From contig CABUQW010000002.1 in the NCBI GenBank assembly GCA_902493895.1, forward strand, positions 1 through 64,000: a stretch of DNA of 64,000 nt. Direction: 5' to 3'. Positions 30,932-41,747 of the stretch are shown here, one piece after another. The stretch's first letter is position 1, and each line of letters starts with the position of its first letter. This DNA comes from an uncultured Collinsella sp. (lineage in GTDB: Bacteria; Actinomycetota; Coriobacteriia; Coriobacteriales; Coriobacteriaceae). The position numbers and the translations under genes were made by a program. The notes below the pieces were generated by a model. It made no database searches, was not told the origin of the DNA, and saw nothing but the letters and a program-made list of their open reading frames with translations.

Positions 30932-33900
30932 TTACTCCTGACGACGCTTCTTGTCGGTCAGGAAGACGCCGGCGGCTACGAGCACGACACCTCCGATGAC
31001 AAACGTCTCACCGGCGAGCGCAGCATTGTCGCCTGTGGTGGGAAGTGCCGAGTTGGCGGCCGTTTTGGCGTTGCCGGCAGACGGTTTTCCAGCAACCGGC
31101 TTAGCGGCAGCCTGCGTGATCTTGGCCCGCTCGACCTTCGCCGCCTCTTGCTCCTGGCGGGCGATCTCGTCCTTCAGGGCTTGCTCGGCGGCTACGCGCT
31201 CTGCCTTTGCCTCTTTGTAGGCGTTGAGAGCCTCGGTGTAGGCGGGCGTCGCGGCATCAAGGTCTGCCTGAGCGGCATCGAGTGCGGCCTTTGCGTTATG
31301 TTCTGCCTGCTTGGCGGCGACGCACTTGGCAAAGAGGACATTGAGCGTATCGTTCGCGTTTGCGTCAGAGCCGGTTGCGATGCCGTTGTCGACGTTGACG
31401 GACTTGAGCTTTTCGAGAGTAGCAGCAGCGGCGTCCGATGCGGTCTGAGAATTCTCGACCGCCTGCTCGGCGTTCGCGATGGCATCATTTGCCGTGCTAA
31501 GGGCGACTCCGGCATCGGTAACTGCTGCGTCGGCCTCCTTCTTGGCCGCCTCGGCGGTGGCAAGATTATCGGCTGCATTGCTCAGAGCGTCGGCATGGGC
31601 CTTCTTTGAGGTAAAGTCGTTTTCCGCCGTGGCCAGATCGCTCGCAGCGTGCTCCGCGCCCGCCGCCTTGGCCTCGGCGTTGTCCTTCGCGGTGTCGAGG
31701 GCCTGCTTCTTGGCGGCCTCGTCGAGCTTCGCCTTTTCGAGAGCGCTCTGGGCAGACGTCTGGGCTGCCGTGGCTTCATCAAGCGCTTGGTGAGCCTTGT
31801 CGGCTTTCTCCTGAGCCGCAGCAACATCGGCTGAATACTTGGCAAGTTCCTTCTTTGCATCTTGCAGAGCCTGCTGCTTTACGAGAGTCTCCGCCTTGGC
31901 GTCATCAACCTTCTTCTGACTCTGAGCGGCTTGCTCTTTCGACGCCTTAAGCTCGGCGCGCTTCTGGTTGACGACCTGCTCTGCGGTCGCCACGTTCCTT
32001 TGGGCGGCTTTGACCTGGTCTTCGGCTTCGGCAACTTTTCCGTTTGCCTTGGCGAGATTCTGCTTTGCTAGGGCAACAGCGGCGGCGGCACTTGCTACGC
32101 TGTTGTTCTTGGTGGCAAGGTCGCTATTCGCGGCAACAATGCCTTCCTGCTTTTGAGTGACGAGGGTTTCAGCTGCCTTTACGGCATCGGCTTTCGATGC
32201 CGCTGTGCTGCGCTTTTGCTCAAGGTCCGTCTTTGCGGCGGCGAGCTTTTCGCTGGCTTTGGAGAGGCTCAGCTGATACTGATCAAAGAGATTCTCGAGT
32301 TCATCGATCGAGTATTCTTTCTCGTACGAACCGTAATTGTTGTCGATCTCCAAGACGAACACATACGGCCAAAGGGTTCCGCGCGAGTTGATGCCGTATC
32401 CCATGGTTTTGGCGTTAGGTTGTACGATATTCAAATAATGGCCGACGGTGCCAAAGTCTGCCCCTTGCTTTTCGAATTCGGTTTTGTGGCTCCAGAAAGT
32501 ATCCCAAGCATCTTTGGGGGCAACGTTGCCAAAGCCGGCTTTCGCTGCAGCCTCGTCAAATATCTCCTTTTCAGCATCGACCCATTGGTGCGCGATGTTT
32601 TCTTTAGTACTGAAGTTCCAAGCGGCATTTTCACAATTGGCGTAATCTGAGTGACCTAGCGTTTTGTCAGAGTAATTGGAGTCGGATTGAGCGATTGCCA
32701 TTTGCTCGGCCGTCACCCTAAGCTCACTCAATCCAACGCTTGCACGGTATTCGTTAATCTCGCGCAGCTTGTTAAACGATAGCTTGGCGTTGTCGAGTGA
32801 CGTGCCGTCTTTTTTATCGCCAATGGTCGTCGGGTTTTTATCGCTCTGCCTATAGATGATGTTTGCAGCGTCGTTGGCACCGATGAACTGGTAGAAGCCG
32901 ATGACGCTCTGCGCCTCCGCCGTCGTTGCCTTATCGGTTGCCGCCTTGCACGTATCGTATGCTTTCTGCGCATCGATAACGGCTTGATCGGCGGCCGCCT
33001 GGTTTGCCTTGGCAGTTTCGAGCGCCTTGTCTGCCTGCTCCTTCTCGGCTTTTGCCTGGTCGACTTGTTTCTGAGCGGCCTTTGCCTTCTCCAGTTCGGC
33101 AGCATGTGCCTGCTTTGCCGAGGTCAACTCCGATTGCGCCGCATCGGCTTTCGTCTGGGCTGCCGTTACATCATGTTCGGCTGCTGCGACTGTCTGCTTC
33201 TTGGCTTCGAGCTCGCTTTCGGCGCCGGTGAGGGCGTCCCGCTTGGATGCAACGTCGCTATTTGCCTTAGAAAGGCCTGCTTCGGCAGTCGCCTGCTGCT
33301 GTTTTGCCTGGTCGAGTGCGCTTTGGGCAGCATCGACCTTTGCCTGGGCGGCGTCATACTCCGGGCCCTCGGCGCCTGCCTTTGCGGCCGCCAAATCGGC
33401 TTGTGCGCTGTCGTACGCTGTCTGTGCCGCAACTACCTTACCATCCGCGGCGGTCTTTTCCTGCTGAGCGGAAGCCAGCGTGCCTGCCGCCTCGTCGTAA
33501 GCGCTCTGCGCGGCGCTCTGAGCCTGCTGGGCATCGGCGAGCGCGGAATCGGCAGCGGCCTTCGCAGCCTTTGCTTGGTCCAGAGCGGCCTGCGCATCTG
33601 CGGCAGCCTGCTCGGCGACCTTGATTTCCTCCGGCGTTGCGTTGGCGGCTGCCTTCTGGGCTGCCTCGAGCTTGGCCTGCGCATCGGCTGCCGCCTGCTT
33701 TGCGGCATCAAGGACCTTCGACTTGTCCTCGGCGTCGGTCTTGGCTGCATCGAGCTTTCCTTGGGCATCCTTCAGCGTGGCACTGGCGCTGTCGGCCGCC
33801 TTGACGCTTTCATCGAGCTGGCGAGCATATTCGGCGCGCGCGGCGGCCTCTGCCTGCGAATTATCGGAGACGGAGGCGTCATAGGTGCTTTGTGCGTTGT

Positions 33901-34267
33901 CGCGGGCCGCCTGCTTTTCGGTATAGGGGGCAGCCACCGTGTCGTAGTCGGATTTGGCGTCTGCCTCGGCAGCCTTTGCGGCATCGATCGCAGCCTGCAG
34001 GTCGGCAATCTTCTGGGCGTTTGCCTTTACTGCGGAGCCTGCCGCCTCGCCGGCGTGGACAGCAAGCGGCGACATGATCGCGTCCTGTGCCGTGGTATCA
34101 CTCGCATCGTTGGCAAATGCCGAGAACGGCGCGAGCAGCGTCGAGCCAGTCATAGCGATGGTGGTTGCCGCGGTGACGGCGAGTCGTGTTGCCTTGTGGC
34201 CCGAGAATGTGGGGCGAGGCTCGGCGCCGCCTGAGACTTCCAAGTGTTTAGGTGCGTACTTTGCCAT
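30932..34267 (-). CDS. LPXTG-anchored coiled-coil surface protein with CAP/SCP domain
   Basis: A 1,111-residue secreted protein. An N-terminal signal region (helix TRLAVTAATTIAMTGSTLLA near 29-48, then FAND) leads into a very long Ala/Lys/Gln/Asp-rich coiled coil (about 60-455). A globular CAP/SCP-like domain follows (about 485-655; motifs LREINEYRASVGL, LGHSDYANCENAAW, ENIAHQW, VGHYLNIV). A second coiled coil (about 665-1040) precedes the sortase signal LPTTGD, a hydrophobic helix and the tail DKKRRQE. It would be anchored to peptidoglycan as a stalk with a mid-stalk CAP head. The ATG at 34267 has GGGAGAAG upstream. Arrays C and D flank it. Adhesion or host contact is inferred. Confidence 0.88.
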   Translation of the reverse strand: MAKYAPKHLEVSGGAEPRPTFSGHKATRLAVTAATTIAMTGSTLLAPFSAFANDASDTTAQDAIMSPLAVHAGEAAGSAVKANAQKIADLQAAIDAAKAAEADAKSDYDTVAAPYTEKQAARDNAQSTYDASVSDNSQAEAAARAEYARQLDESVKAADSASATLKDAQGKLDAAKTDAEDKSKVLDAAKQAAADAQAKLEAAQKAAANATPEEIKVAEQAAADAQAALDQAKAAKAAADSALADAQQAQSAAQSAYDEAAGTLASAQQEKTAADGKVVAAQTAYDSAQADLAAAKAGAEGPEYDAAQAKVDAAQSALDQAKQQQATAEAGLSKANSDVASKRDALTGAESELEAKKQTVAAAEHDVTAAQTKADAAQSELTSAKQAHAAELEKAKAAQKQVDQAKAEKEQADKALETAKANQAAADQAVIDAQKAYDTCKAATDKATTAEAQSVIGFYQFIGANDAANIIYRQSDKNPTTIGDKKDGTSLDNAKLSFNKLREINEYRASVGLSELRVTAEQMAIAQSDSNYSDKTLGHSDYANCENAAWNFSTKENIAHQWVDAEKEIFDEAAAKAGFGNVAPKDAWDTFWSHKTEFEKQGADFGTVGHYLNIVQPNAKTMGYGINSRGTLWPYVFVLEIDNNYGSYEKEYSIDELENLFDQYQLSLSKASEKLAAAKTDLEQKRSTAASKADAVKAAETLVTQKQEGIVAANSDLATKNNSVASAAAAVALAKQNLAKANGKVAEAEDQVKAAQRNVATAEQVVNQKRAELKASKEQAAQSQKKVDDAKAETLVKQQALQDAKKELAKYSADVAAAQEKADKAHQALDEATAAQTSAQSALEKAKLDEAAKKQALDTAKDNAEAKAAGAEHAASDLATAENDFTSKKAHADALSNAADNLATAEAAKKEADAAVTDAGVALSTANDAIANAEQAVENSQTASDAAAATLEKLKSVNVDNGIATGSDANANDTLNVLFAKCVAAKQAEHNAKAALDAAQADLDAATPAYTEALNAYKEAKAERVAAEQALKDEIARQEQEAAKVERAKITQAAAKPVAGKPSAGNAKTAANSALPTTGDNAALAGETFVIGGVVLVAAGVFLTDKKRRQE

Positions 34268-34408
34268 TTCTTCTCCCAATCGTTGAAGGGGTACCTATGA
34301 CAATTCGTACGTTACGACCGCCGAAAGGGTTCCTGTTGCGCAACATTGGCAAGGAAATATCGACACACTTGAATCACATTTACGAGGCGAAGTTCTCGGC
34401 AAGCTAAT

Positions 34409-34625
34409 GTCTCGTTCTGTAACAGCTAGACCCCGTTTTACCGAGTATTTGTTACAGATCAAGACAAACAGTTGGCAGGAAACTTAATGTCTCAATCTGT
34501 AACATCTGGCGGGAAATATGACCTCTAACTGTTACAGATCAAGACATAGAAATCGGCCGAAAACTAACATCTCGATCTGTAACATCTAGACCGGTTTTTG
34601 GGTTCTAACTGTTGCAAATCAAGGC
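34409..34625. repeat. Array D: three 57-nt inverted-repeat units
   Basis: Units 34409-34465, 34489-34545 and 34569-34625 with exact 80-nt spacing. The last right arm is decayed (GTTGCAAATCAAGGC). It lies between the surface-protein gene start and the kinase gene stop, a 400-nt gap with no gene. Confidence 0.92.
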
Positions 34626-34667
34626 AATTGCCGGGGTGGGGTCCCGTCACGGCAAGACGCCCGCCGC

Positions 34668-36752
34668 CTAGATACAGAACCCGGGGATCACACAGGTTAG
34701 CTTGTTTGGCTTTTCCGCAGGCGTTGCGTACGTAAAGACGTCGCCGTCGTGCCCCACGCGGTTCATATAGAGCGTGCCTTCGGTCTCCGATGTGTCGGGG
34801 CTCACCGTACGCTCCCACCAGCAGGTGTCCTTGTCCTTCCACTGGCGGACCATCGTCTCGTTCGTGGAATACGGGCTCACCTTGAGCTCGCGGAAGAGCT
34901 GATACTCCTTGCCCTCGCCGTTGTAGATGTCTGCCAGGTAGTGATAGCCCTCGGCAAACGAATCGGGCGGTTGCGTACCGCACAGCTCGACCATGGCGGG
35001 CAGCCAAAGGGTTGCGGGCAACTCGCTCAGACACGATGCACTGTTGGCGGCGCCCACATTGTTCGAGACCTTCTTGACCCCTTTAATGAGTGCGCGCAAC
35101 TCGTTGGGCAGCAGCTTAAGGCCGTCGCCGTTGAGCCATTCCCGCAGCTCGCAATCTGCCCAGCCGGCGCTCGGCGGTTCAGCCGCAGCGTTGCGCTCGG
35201 CAATACCCGCGTCGAACATAAACGTCAGCCCGGCCTTGCCCGTCCCGTCCAGAAGTTCATCGTGACGGATGCCCATAAGCTGCGCGCCGACCTCCAGCCC
35301 GTTGGTGAGTTTCACGCGCTTGGTACACGGATAGGGGATATGCCCATCGGCGTCGAGCAGATGGTAGCGCTTGGCAATCTCGCGTGCCTCGCTACGGGTC
35401 TCGGCGGCCTTAATCTTGAGCGAAATCTCCTGCAGCTGGTCCCAGGTGTAGTCGCCAAGTGAACCGCGGATGCCGTCCAGGTAGTCGGGGATGCCAAAGC
35501 CATGGGTTGCCGCCCCGATAACGCCGAGCCCCGCAACGGCTGCGACAACGCCACCGATAATAAAGCGGCGGCGGGTCATGGCATCGTGCCGGGCCTGCTC
35601 CAGGATCTCTCGCGCGCGCTCGCCGGCGACGTCGACCTTAAGGTGCGTACCGGAGTCGATGTCGATTGCGGCGTCACTGCTCGCGCCTTCGCGGCCCTCG
35701 GATTCGGCATCGGTGAGGTATGCCGAGAGCACCTCGAGCATCTGCTGCTCGGTGGGACGATCGCACTGCTCGACTGAGAGACCCTTCATGATGATTTGGA
35801 CGAGCGCTTCATCGCCCTCGCAGCGCGGCTCGAGCGGTGCCGGCTTGGTCTTGGTCTTTACGAGATAGAACGAGCCGGTTGCAGCGGCGTCCGTCGACTC
35901 AAAGTCAAACGGTTTGCGACCGCTGTAGAGCTGGTACAGAATGCTCGAAAGCGCATAGACGTCGATTGCCGGCGAACGGCGAAGGGCCGCGATGCCTTCG
36001 ATATCCTGCGTGAGCATCTCGGGTGCGGCGTATGCGGGCGTGGCAAAGCGCCAGATGTCGGCGCGCCGGGTGATCGTGTCGTCGCCGAGGGCCATGGTCG
36101 CGGAGCCCATGTCGATGAGGCAGGGGTCAAAGGAGCAATCGGCAATCTGCTGCTCGAGCGTTCGGCTGGTGGTGCGGAACATAATATTGGCAGGCGAGAG
36201 GTCGCGATGGACGACCGGATTCACGAGGCCTTGGGTCATCAAGAGCGCACGAAGCACGGCGTTTCCGACGGCGGCGACCATCTGGGTGGTCAGCCCGCCC
36301 GAGGCGTCGTGCGGAAGCAGGGGCAGCGCCTGCCTGAGCGAGGTGCCCTCGACCCACTCCATGAGGATGAGCGGGTTATCCTCGCACGATCCGTAGCCAT
36401 AGACGCGCGGAAATCCGCGCAGGTGCGAGACGGTACATAGATGACGGTACTCCTCGAATAGCGCGGCGGTGTTGGCCAGGTGCGCTGCCGATTGCTCGGC
36501 GGAGCGGTCGGGGGCTTGGCCGGAAAGGATGGCATTGTCCTTGAGTAGCTTGACGGCAAAGACCTCGCCGCTCGTGTTGGTCGCGCGCAGCACGTGTCCG
36601 ATGTTGCCGTTGTTGCGGTGGGCCGTCTGGAGAATAAGCGTCATAAACCGGCGCTTGGCGTCGTCCTCGGCGCTGGGGTCGACCGCCACGGCGGTATCGA
36701 ACGTATCGAGACGGATGAGTTTGTCGCCATAGGCGCTATTGGTAGTATCCAT
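34668..36752 (-). CDS. Transmembrane Ser/Thr protein kinase with extracellular DUF6273-like domain
   Basis: A 694-residue eukaryotic-type kinase. The kinase domain (about 30-330) shows VFAVKLLKD (ATP lysine), HRDLSPANIMF (catalytic loop) and IDMGSA in place of DFG. A juxtamembrane stretch leads to one membrane helix (RRRFIIGGVVAAVAGLGVIG, about 410-430). The outer C-terminal part (about 480-694) resembles DUF6273, with WADCELREWLNGDGLKLLPNEL and DTCWWERTVSP. This could sense an outside ligand. The ATG at 36752 has AAAGGAA upstream. An FHA protein gene precedes it on the same strand. Substrates are unknown. Confidence 0.87.
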   Translation of the reverse strand: MDTTNSAYGDKLIRLDTFDTAVAVDPSAEDDAKRRFMTLILQTAHRNNGNIGHVLRATNTSGEVFAVKLLKDNAILSGQAPDRSAEQSAAHLANTAALFEEYRHLCTVSHLRGFPRVYGYGSCEDNPLILMEWVEGTSLRQALPLLPHDASGGLTTQMVAAVGNAVLRALLMTQGLVNPVVHRDLSPANIMFRTTSRTLEQQIADCSFDPCLIDMGSATMALGDDTITRRADIWRFATPAYAAPEMLTQDIEGIAALRRSPAIDVYALSSILYQLYSGRKPFDFESTDAAATGSFYLVKTKTKPAPLEPRCEGDEALVQIIMKGLSVEQCDRPTEQQMLEVLSAYLTDAESEGREGASSDAAIDIDSGTHLKVDVAGERAREILEQARHDAMTRRRFIIGGVVAAVAGLGVIGAATHGFGIPDYLDGIRGSLGDYTWDQLQEISLKIKAAETRSEAREIAKRYHLLDADGHIPYPCTKRVKLTNGLEVGAQLMGIRHDELLDGTGKAGLTFMFDAGIAERNAAAEPPSAGWADCELREWLNGDGLKLLPNELRALIKGVKKVSNNVGAANSASCLSELPATLWLPAMVELCGTQPPDSFAEGYHYLADIYNGEGKEYQLFRELKVSPYSTNETMVRQWKDKDTCWWERTVSPDTSETEGTLYMNRVGHDGDVFTYATPAEKPNKLTCVIPGFCI

Positions 36753-36784
36753 GGCGTTCCTTTGTCTGGCATGGGTTGCCGCGC

Positions 36785-36845
36785 GTATACGTGAGCAGTG
36801 CGGATATCGGTAAAGTACCATGATAGCCGCACTGCCCACGTATAC
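36785..36845. promoter_or_regulatory. 19-bp inverted repeat upstream of the kinase gene
   Basis: Positions 36785-36803 and 36827-36845 are inverted copies (GTATACGTG..GCAGTGCGG) with one mismatch and a 23-nt spacer. It lies 33-93 nt before the kinase ATG, where a promoter would be, so an operator is plausible. Confidence 0.5.
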
Positions 36846-36884
36846 CGCTGAGTATTGTCGTTTACGACGCAGAAGGTAGAAGAC

Positions 36885-36909
36885 GAAAGACGGACGGCGG
36901 CCGTCTTTC
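36885..36909 (-). terminator. Hairpin after the FHA gene
   Basis: GAAAGACGG pairs with CCGTCTTTC across 7 nt, 15 nt past the FHA stop on the minus strand. The T-run is weak (GTCTTCT). Confidence 0.5.
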
Positions 36910-36923
36910 GATCGCCGTCCGCG

Positions 36924-37886
36924 CTAGTCCACAATGACAAGGAATGTCGTGTAGAGACCCAGATGGAGCCTGTCGCTGTTGGCTATTTCCACCGGGGGAT
37001 AGATCTTGCCAGGCTCGCGTTGGTCGCGCGGCGGCTCAATCACAATATCGCCGTCACCCGCGCCCGATTCGAGCACTGTGCCGTTGGTCGATCCAAGGCC
37101 CTGGGCGTACCAGTGCTCACCCTCGAGCCAAATACGAAGATGCTCGCGCGATGCGTCGGCGCCCACATCGGTGATGCTGGGCGAGGTTTTGGGCAAAGAA
37201 CCAATCACGGTGCCGTGCGGATCGCGTGTGAGGGGATGGATTTGCATGTCGGCGCAGTTGTCGGCATGGGTTCTGAGCAGACCGAGGTTGGGGGCGACGG
37301 TGCGCGGCTGCTCCAGGCTGCTCATAAAGCCACGTCCGACGGTAGTTTCGGTGGTGCCAAAGTGCTCGCCCGTCTTGCTGTCGCAAAAGCGCTCGACGGT
37401 GGCCACGCCCTGAACGGGATCGGCGAGCGCCCCCGTTGCCACAAAGAGCATAAGGTAAAGTGTGCTTTTCTCGCGCACGGCATTGCCGTCAAAGTTGTCG
37501 ATGCGATTGAGGGCATTTGCATATAGGCGGCTGTCCAGCTTGTAGCTGGCAAGAGCCGACATCATTTCGTTGGCGGCCGGACCGCGATAGTGCTCGGCGA
37601 TTGCCCGATAGGCGGACTCGCCGCCGCCGAGCTTGCTGCAGATTGCCGAGGAAAGGTTGAGCGTGGTGACGGTAAAGTCGCTGTAGATGGAGGGCGCGCA
37701 CTGGTCAGGCTTGCGATGGACGATGTAACGGGTGAGATACGAGCGGTTGGAAGAGCATTTCTCGAGCAGGGTACTGCCGAGATAAGAGTTTCCATTGATG
37801 AGCATTCGGGCGATCTCGAGATGTTTAAGACCGCCGAACGAGCGAATATCGTTATAGAGGACCGAGCAAGGCGTCTCTGCTGCCAC
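36924..37886 (-). CDS. FHA-domain protein
   Basis: A 320-residue protein. Residues about 1-205 are helical without a recognised family (IRSFGGLKHLEIARMLING, SAYRAIAEHYRGPAANEMMS). A C-terminal FHA domain (about 225-320) has DASREHLRIWLEG and GLGSTNGTVLESG, the Ser/Arg/His and Asn residues that bind phosphothreonine. Together with the kinase encoded downstream it forms a probable phospho-signalling pair. The GTG at 37886 has AAAGGAGGT 5 nt upstream; a TTG at 37916 has no site. Confidence 0.82.
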   Translation of the reverse strand: MAAETPCSVLYNDIRSFGGLKHLEIARMLINGNSYLGSTLLEKCSSNRSYLTRYIVHRKPDQCAPSIYSDFTVTTLNLSSAICSKLGGGESAYRAIAEHYRGPAANEMMSALASYKLDSRLYANALNRIDNFDGNAVREKSTLYLMLFVATGALADPVQGVATVERFCDSKTGEHFGTTETTVGRGFMSSLEQPRTVAPNLGLLRTHADNCADMQIHPLTRDPHGTVIGSLPKTSPSITDVGADASREHLRIWLEGEHWYAQGLGSTNGTVLESGAGDGDIVIEPPRDQREPGKIYPPVEIANSDRLHLGLYTTFLVIVD

Positions 37887-38065
37887 GGATACCTCCTTTG
37901 ATTGCTTCCTAGCCAATATGGCGATAGGAATTAATGGCCCCCGGTGGGCGACGTATTAAATGGCTGCGCAATATATAGCGTAACCAAAGCAACATTATAG
38001 GCCACATGTTCGAAATTGCAGGAAGACCGAGAGATTTGGTTTGGACTGGACGGAAATCCCCTTCT

Positions 38066-38203
38066 GTCTTGATCTATAACAATTAGGACCGATTTTACTC
38101 GGTAATTGTTACAGATTGAGACGCTTGTGAACCGTGTCGACCGTTTGTCTCGATCTGTAACACGTAGAGGAAGATTCGCCCTGTAGATGTTACAGATTGA
38201 GAC
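38066..38203. repeat. Array E: two 57-nt inverted-repeat units
   Basis: Units 38066-38122 and 38147-38203, 81 nt apart. The first core adds ACCGA/TCGGT pairing and AATT/AATT ends. The array lies between the FHA gene and the helicase leader. Confidence 0.9.
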
Positions 38204-38475
38204 AATCGGCCCAGGCCCGCCCCGTTCGCTTCGTCATCTGTGGTTTACGTGGGGGCATGCGATGCACGGGTATACTAACCAGCGGCAAATCTGCTCCATC
38301 GCTTAGAGCTGCTGCGTCTGGACGGCGCGTGATAGGGCTGCCAAAGCGATCGCCAGCGTGCTGAGCAACGTCCTCTCTGTGCGCACCCGTTTTTGTATGT
38401 ATTAGCGCACTACCAAGCACGCCCGCGCGGCCGCATGCCGTGCCCATTGCGCGTGCAGATAAGGAACAACAACAT
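38204..38475 (+). promoter_or_regulatory. Promoter and leader of the DEAD-box helicase gene
   Basis: A -10-like TATACT lies at 38271-38276; the -35 is not clear. If used, the leader is about 190 nt, long enough for a structured cold-responsive or autoregulatory leader as known for other DEAD-box genes. No open frame is supported here. Confidence 0.4.
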
Positions 38476-40746
<2,271 letters not shown>

Positions 40747-40779
40747 CACACGTGTCGCGCGGTAAGGCGAGATGAATTT

Positions 40780-40813
40780 GGACCCCGAGCAGACTATGCT
40801 CGGGGTCCTTTTT
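40780..40813 (+). terminator. Terminator after the helicase gene
   Basis: GGACCCCGAGC pairs perfectly with GCTCGGGGTCC across 7 nt, followed by five T. Confidence 0.9.
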
Positions 40814-41101
40814 AGTGGGCGCAGTTTGAGGTGGGCCGGCTCCCTAACGAAAATGCACGGAGACGGTCGCGGCAAGAGATGTGGGCTATCGGCTTAGTTG
40901 GAGATTCGCGTATGCGGGGTTCTGGCATCGACGGAGAACGTGAAACTCCCCACTGACACGCGGCGGCTGCGGTGCCCGGGCGGATACGCCAGGGATTCCG
41001 CTCGCCGTCTGGCACCCCTGCTGCCATTTGGCTTTCACGCTCGCATTCTTTTGGATGTGAGCGTGTTTTTTCACGGCATGCACGGGTCCCCTCGGGTGCA
41101 C

Positions 41102-41413
41102 CGTGCATTTTTGGGAGTATTCAGCAGGCCGGGGCGGCTGCATACGCACCGGAAGCGTCTTTTTGGGCCAGCGAGATCCTTCGACAGACTATTTGGGTTG
41201 GCGGACGGGGTCCGGCGCGGCGATATCACACGTTTCGCGTCGCGCCGGGCCCCAAAATGACGCCGATTGCGCGGCTTCCCCGATTCGCGGCGTCGCCGAC
41301 GGGGACCGCGATGCTGAATACTACGGTTTTTGCACGGTCCAAGCGGGGGTACGTTGGGACGGGAAGGGGTGCCCCCGTCTTTTTATGCATGACGCAAGCG
41401 AAATTATGCAAGA
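41102..41413. repeat. Intergenic element, copy 1 (about 312 bp)
   Basis: Shares four colinear blocks with 62731-63043. These are CGTGCATTTTTGGGAGTATT at offset 0, TCGACAG with a G-rich stretch at about 78, TGCTGAATACT followed by TTTTTGCACGGTCCAAG at 210-225, and TTATGCAAGA at 302. The sequence between the blocks differs. TGCTGAATACT is the inverse of the AGTATTCAGCA in the first block, so the element has inverted ends. It lies in the 1-kb gene-free region 40747-41747; 40814-41101 holds nothing I recognise. Confidence 0.65.
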
Positions 41414-41540
41414 CAATAGGGCACCATGCACCGGATACCCAGATTGGGGGCGACATGCGCCGCGATACGGGGTCGGGTGCCTCACCGGGAATAGCCACGA
41501 GGGTTACAAAACTATAGAGACATCCAAATATCGCCTAAAA

Positions 41541-41573
41541 ACCGTTTATCGGAGAATAAATACCGTTCACCGG
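41541..41573. promoter_or_regulatory. Direct 12-bp repeats, possible regulator site
   Basis: ACCGTTTATCGG (41541) and ACCGTTCACCGG (41562) are 21 bp apart, two helical turns, about 175 nt before the EIIA gene. The spacing fits an activator or repressor bound on one face of the DNA. Confidence 0.4.
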
Positions 41574-41635
41574 TCATAATGATTGTTCTGGCTTTGGGCT
41601 TATCTACAATAGGTCCCGTAAAAAGAAATGCGGAA

Positions 41636-41667
41636 GGTTACCGAGTCCCTCGGACGTGGGCCTAACC
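41636..41667 (+). promoter_or_regulatory. Possible structured leader of the alpha-glucoside operon
   Basis: GGTTA (41636) pairs with TAACC (41663), enclosing CCGAG/CTCGG. It precedes an operon that encodes a LicT-type antiterminator, so it may be its RNA target, but it does not clearly match a known RAT sequence. Confidence 0.3.
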
Positions 41668-41747
41668 AAAGTCTTTGAACGGGTGTGTCTCTATGGATGC
41701 ATTCGCTTGATTTTGGTTGGGCTATATTTATGAAGGGACATGCCACC

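Noticed and set aside
34268..34408. Insertion sequence around the surface-protein gene
   Set aside because: No transposase, terminal inverted repeat of IS type or target duplication was seen; only the 57-nt arrays flank it.
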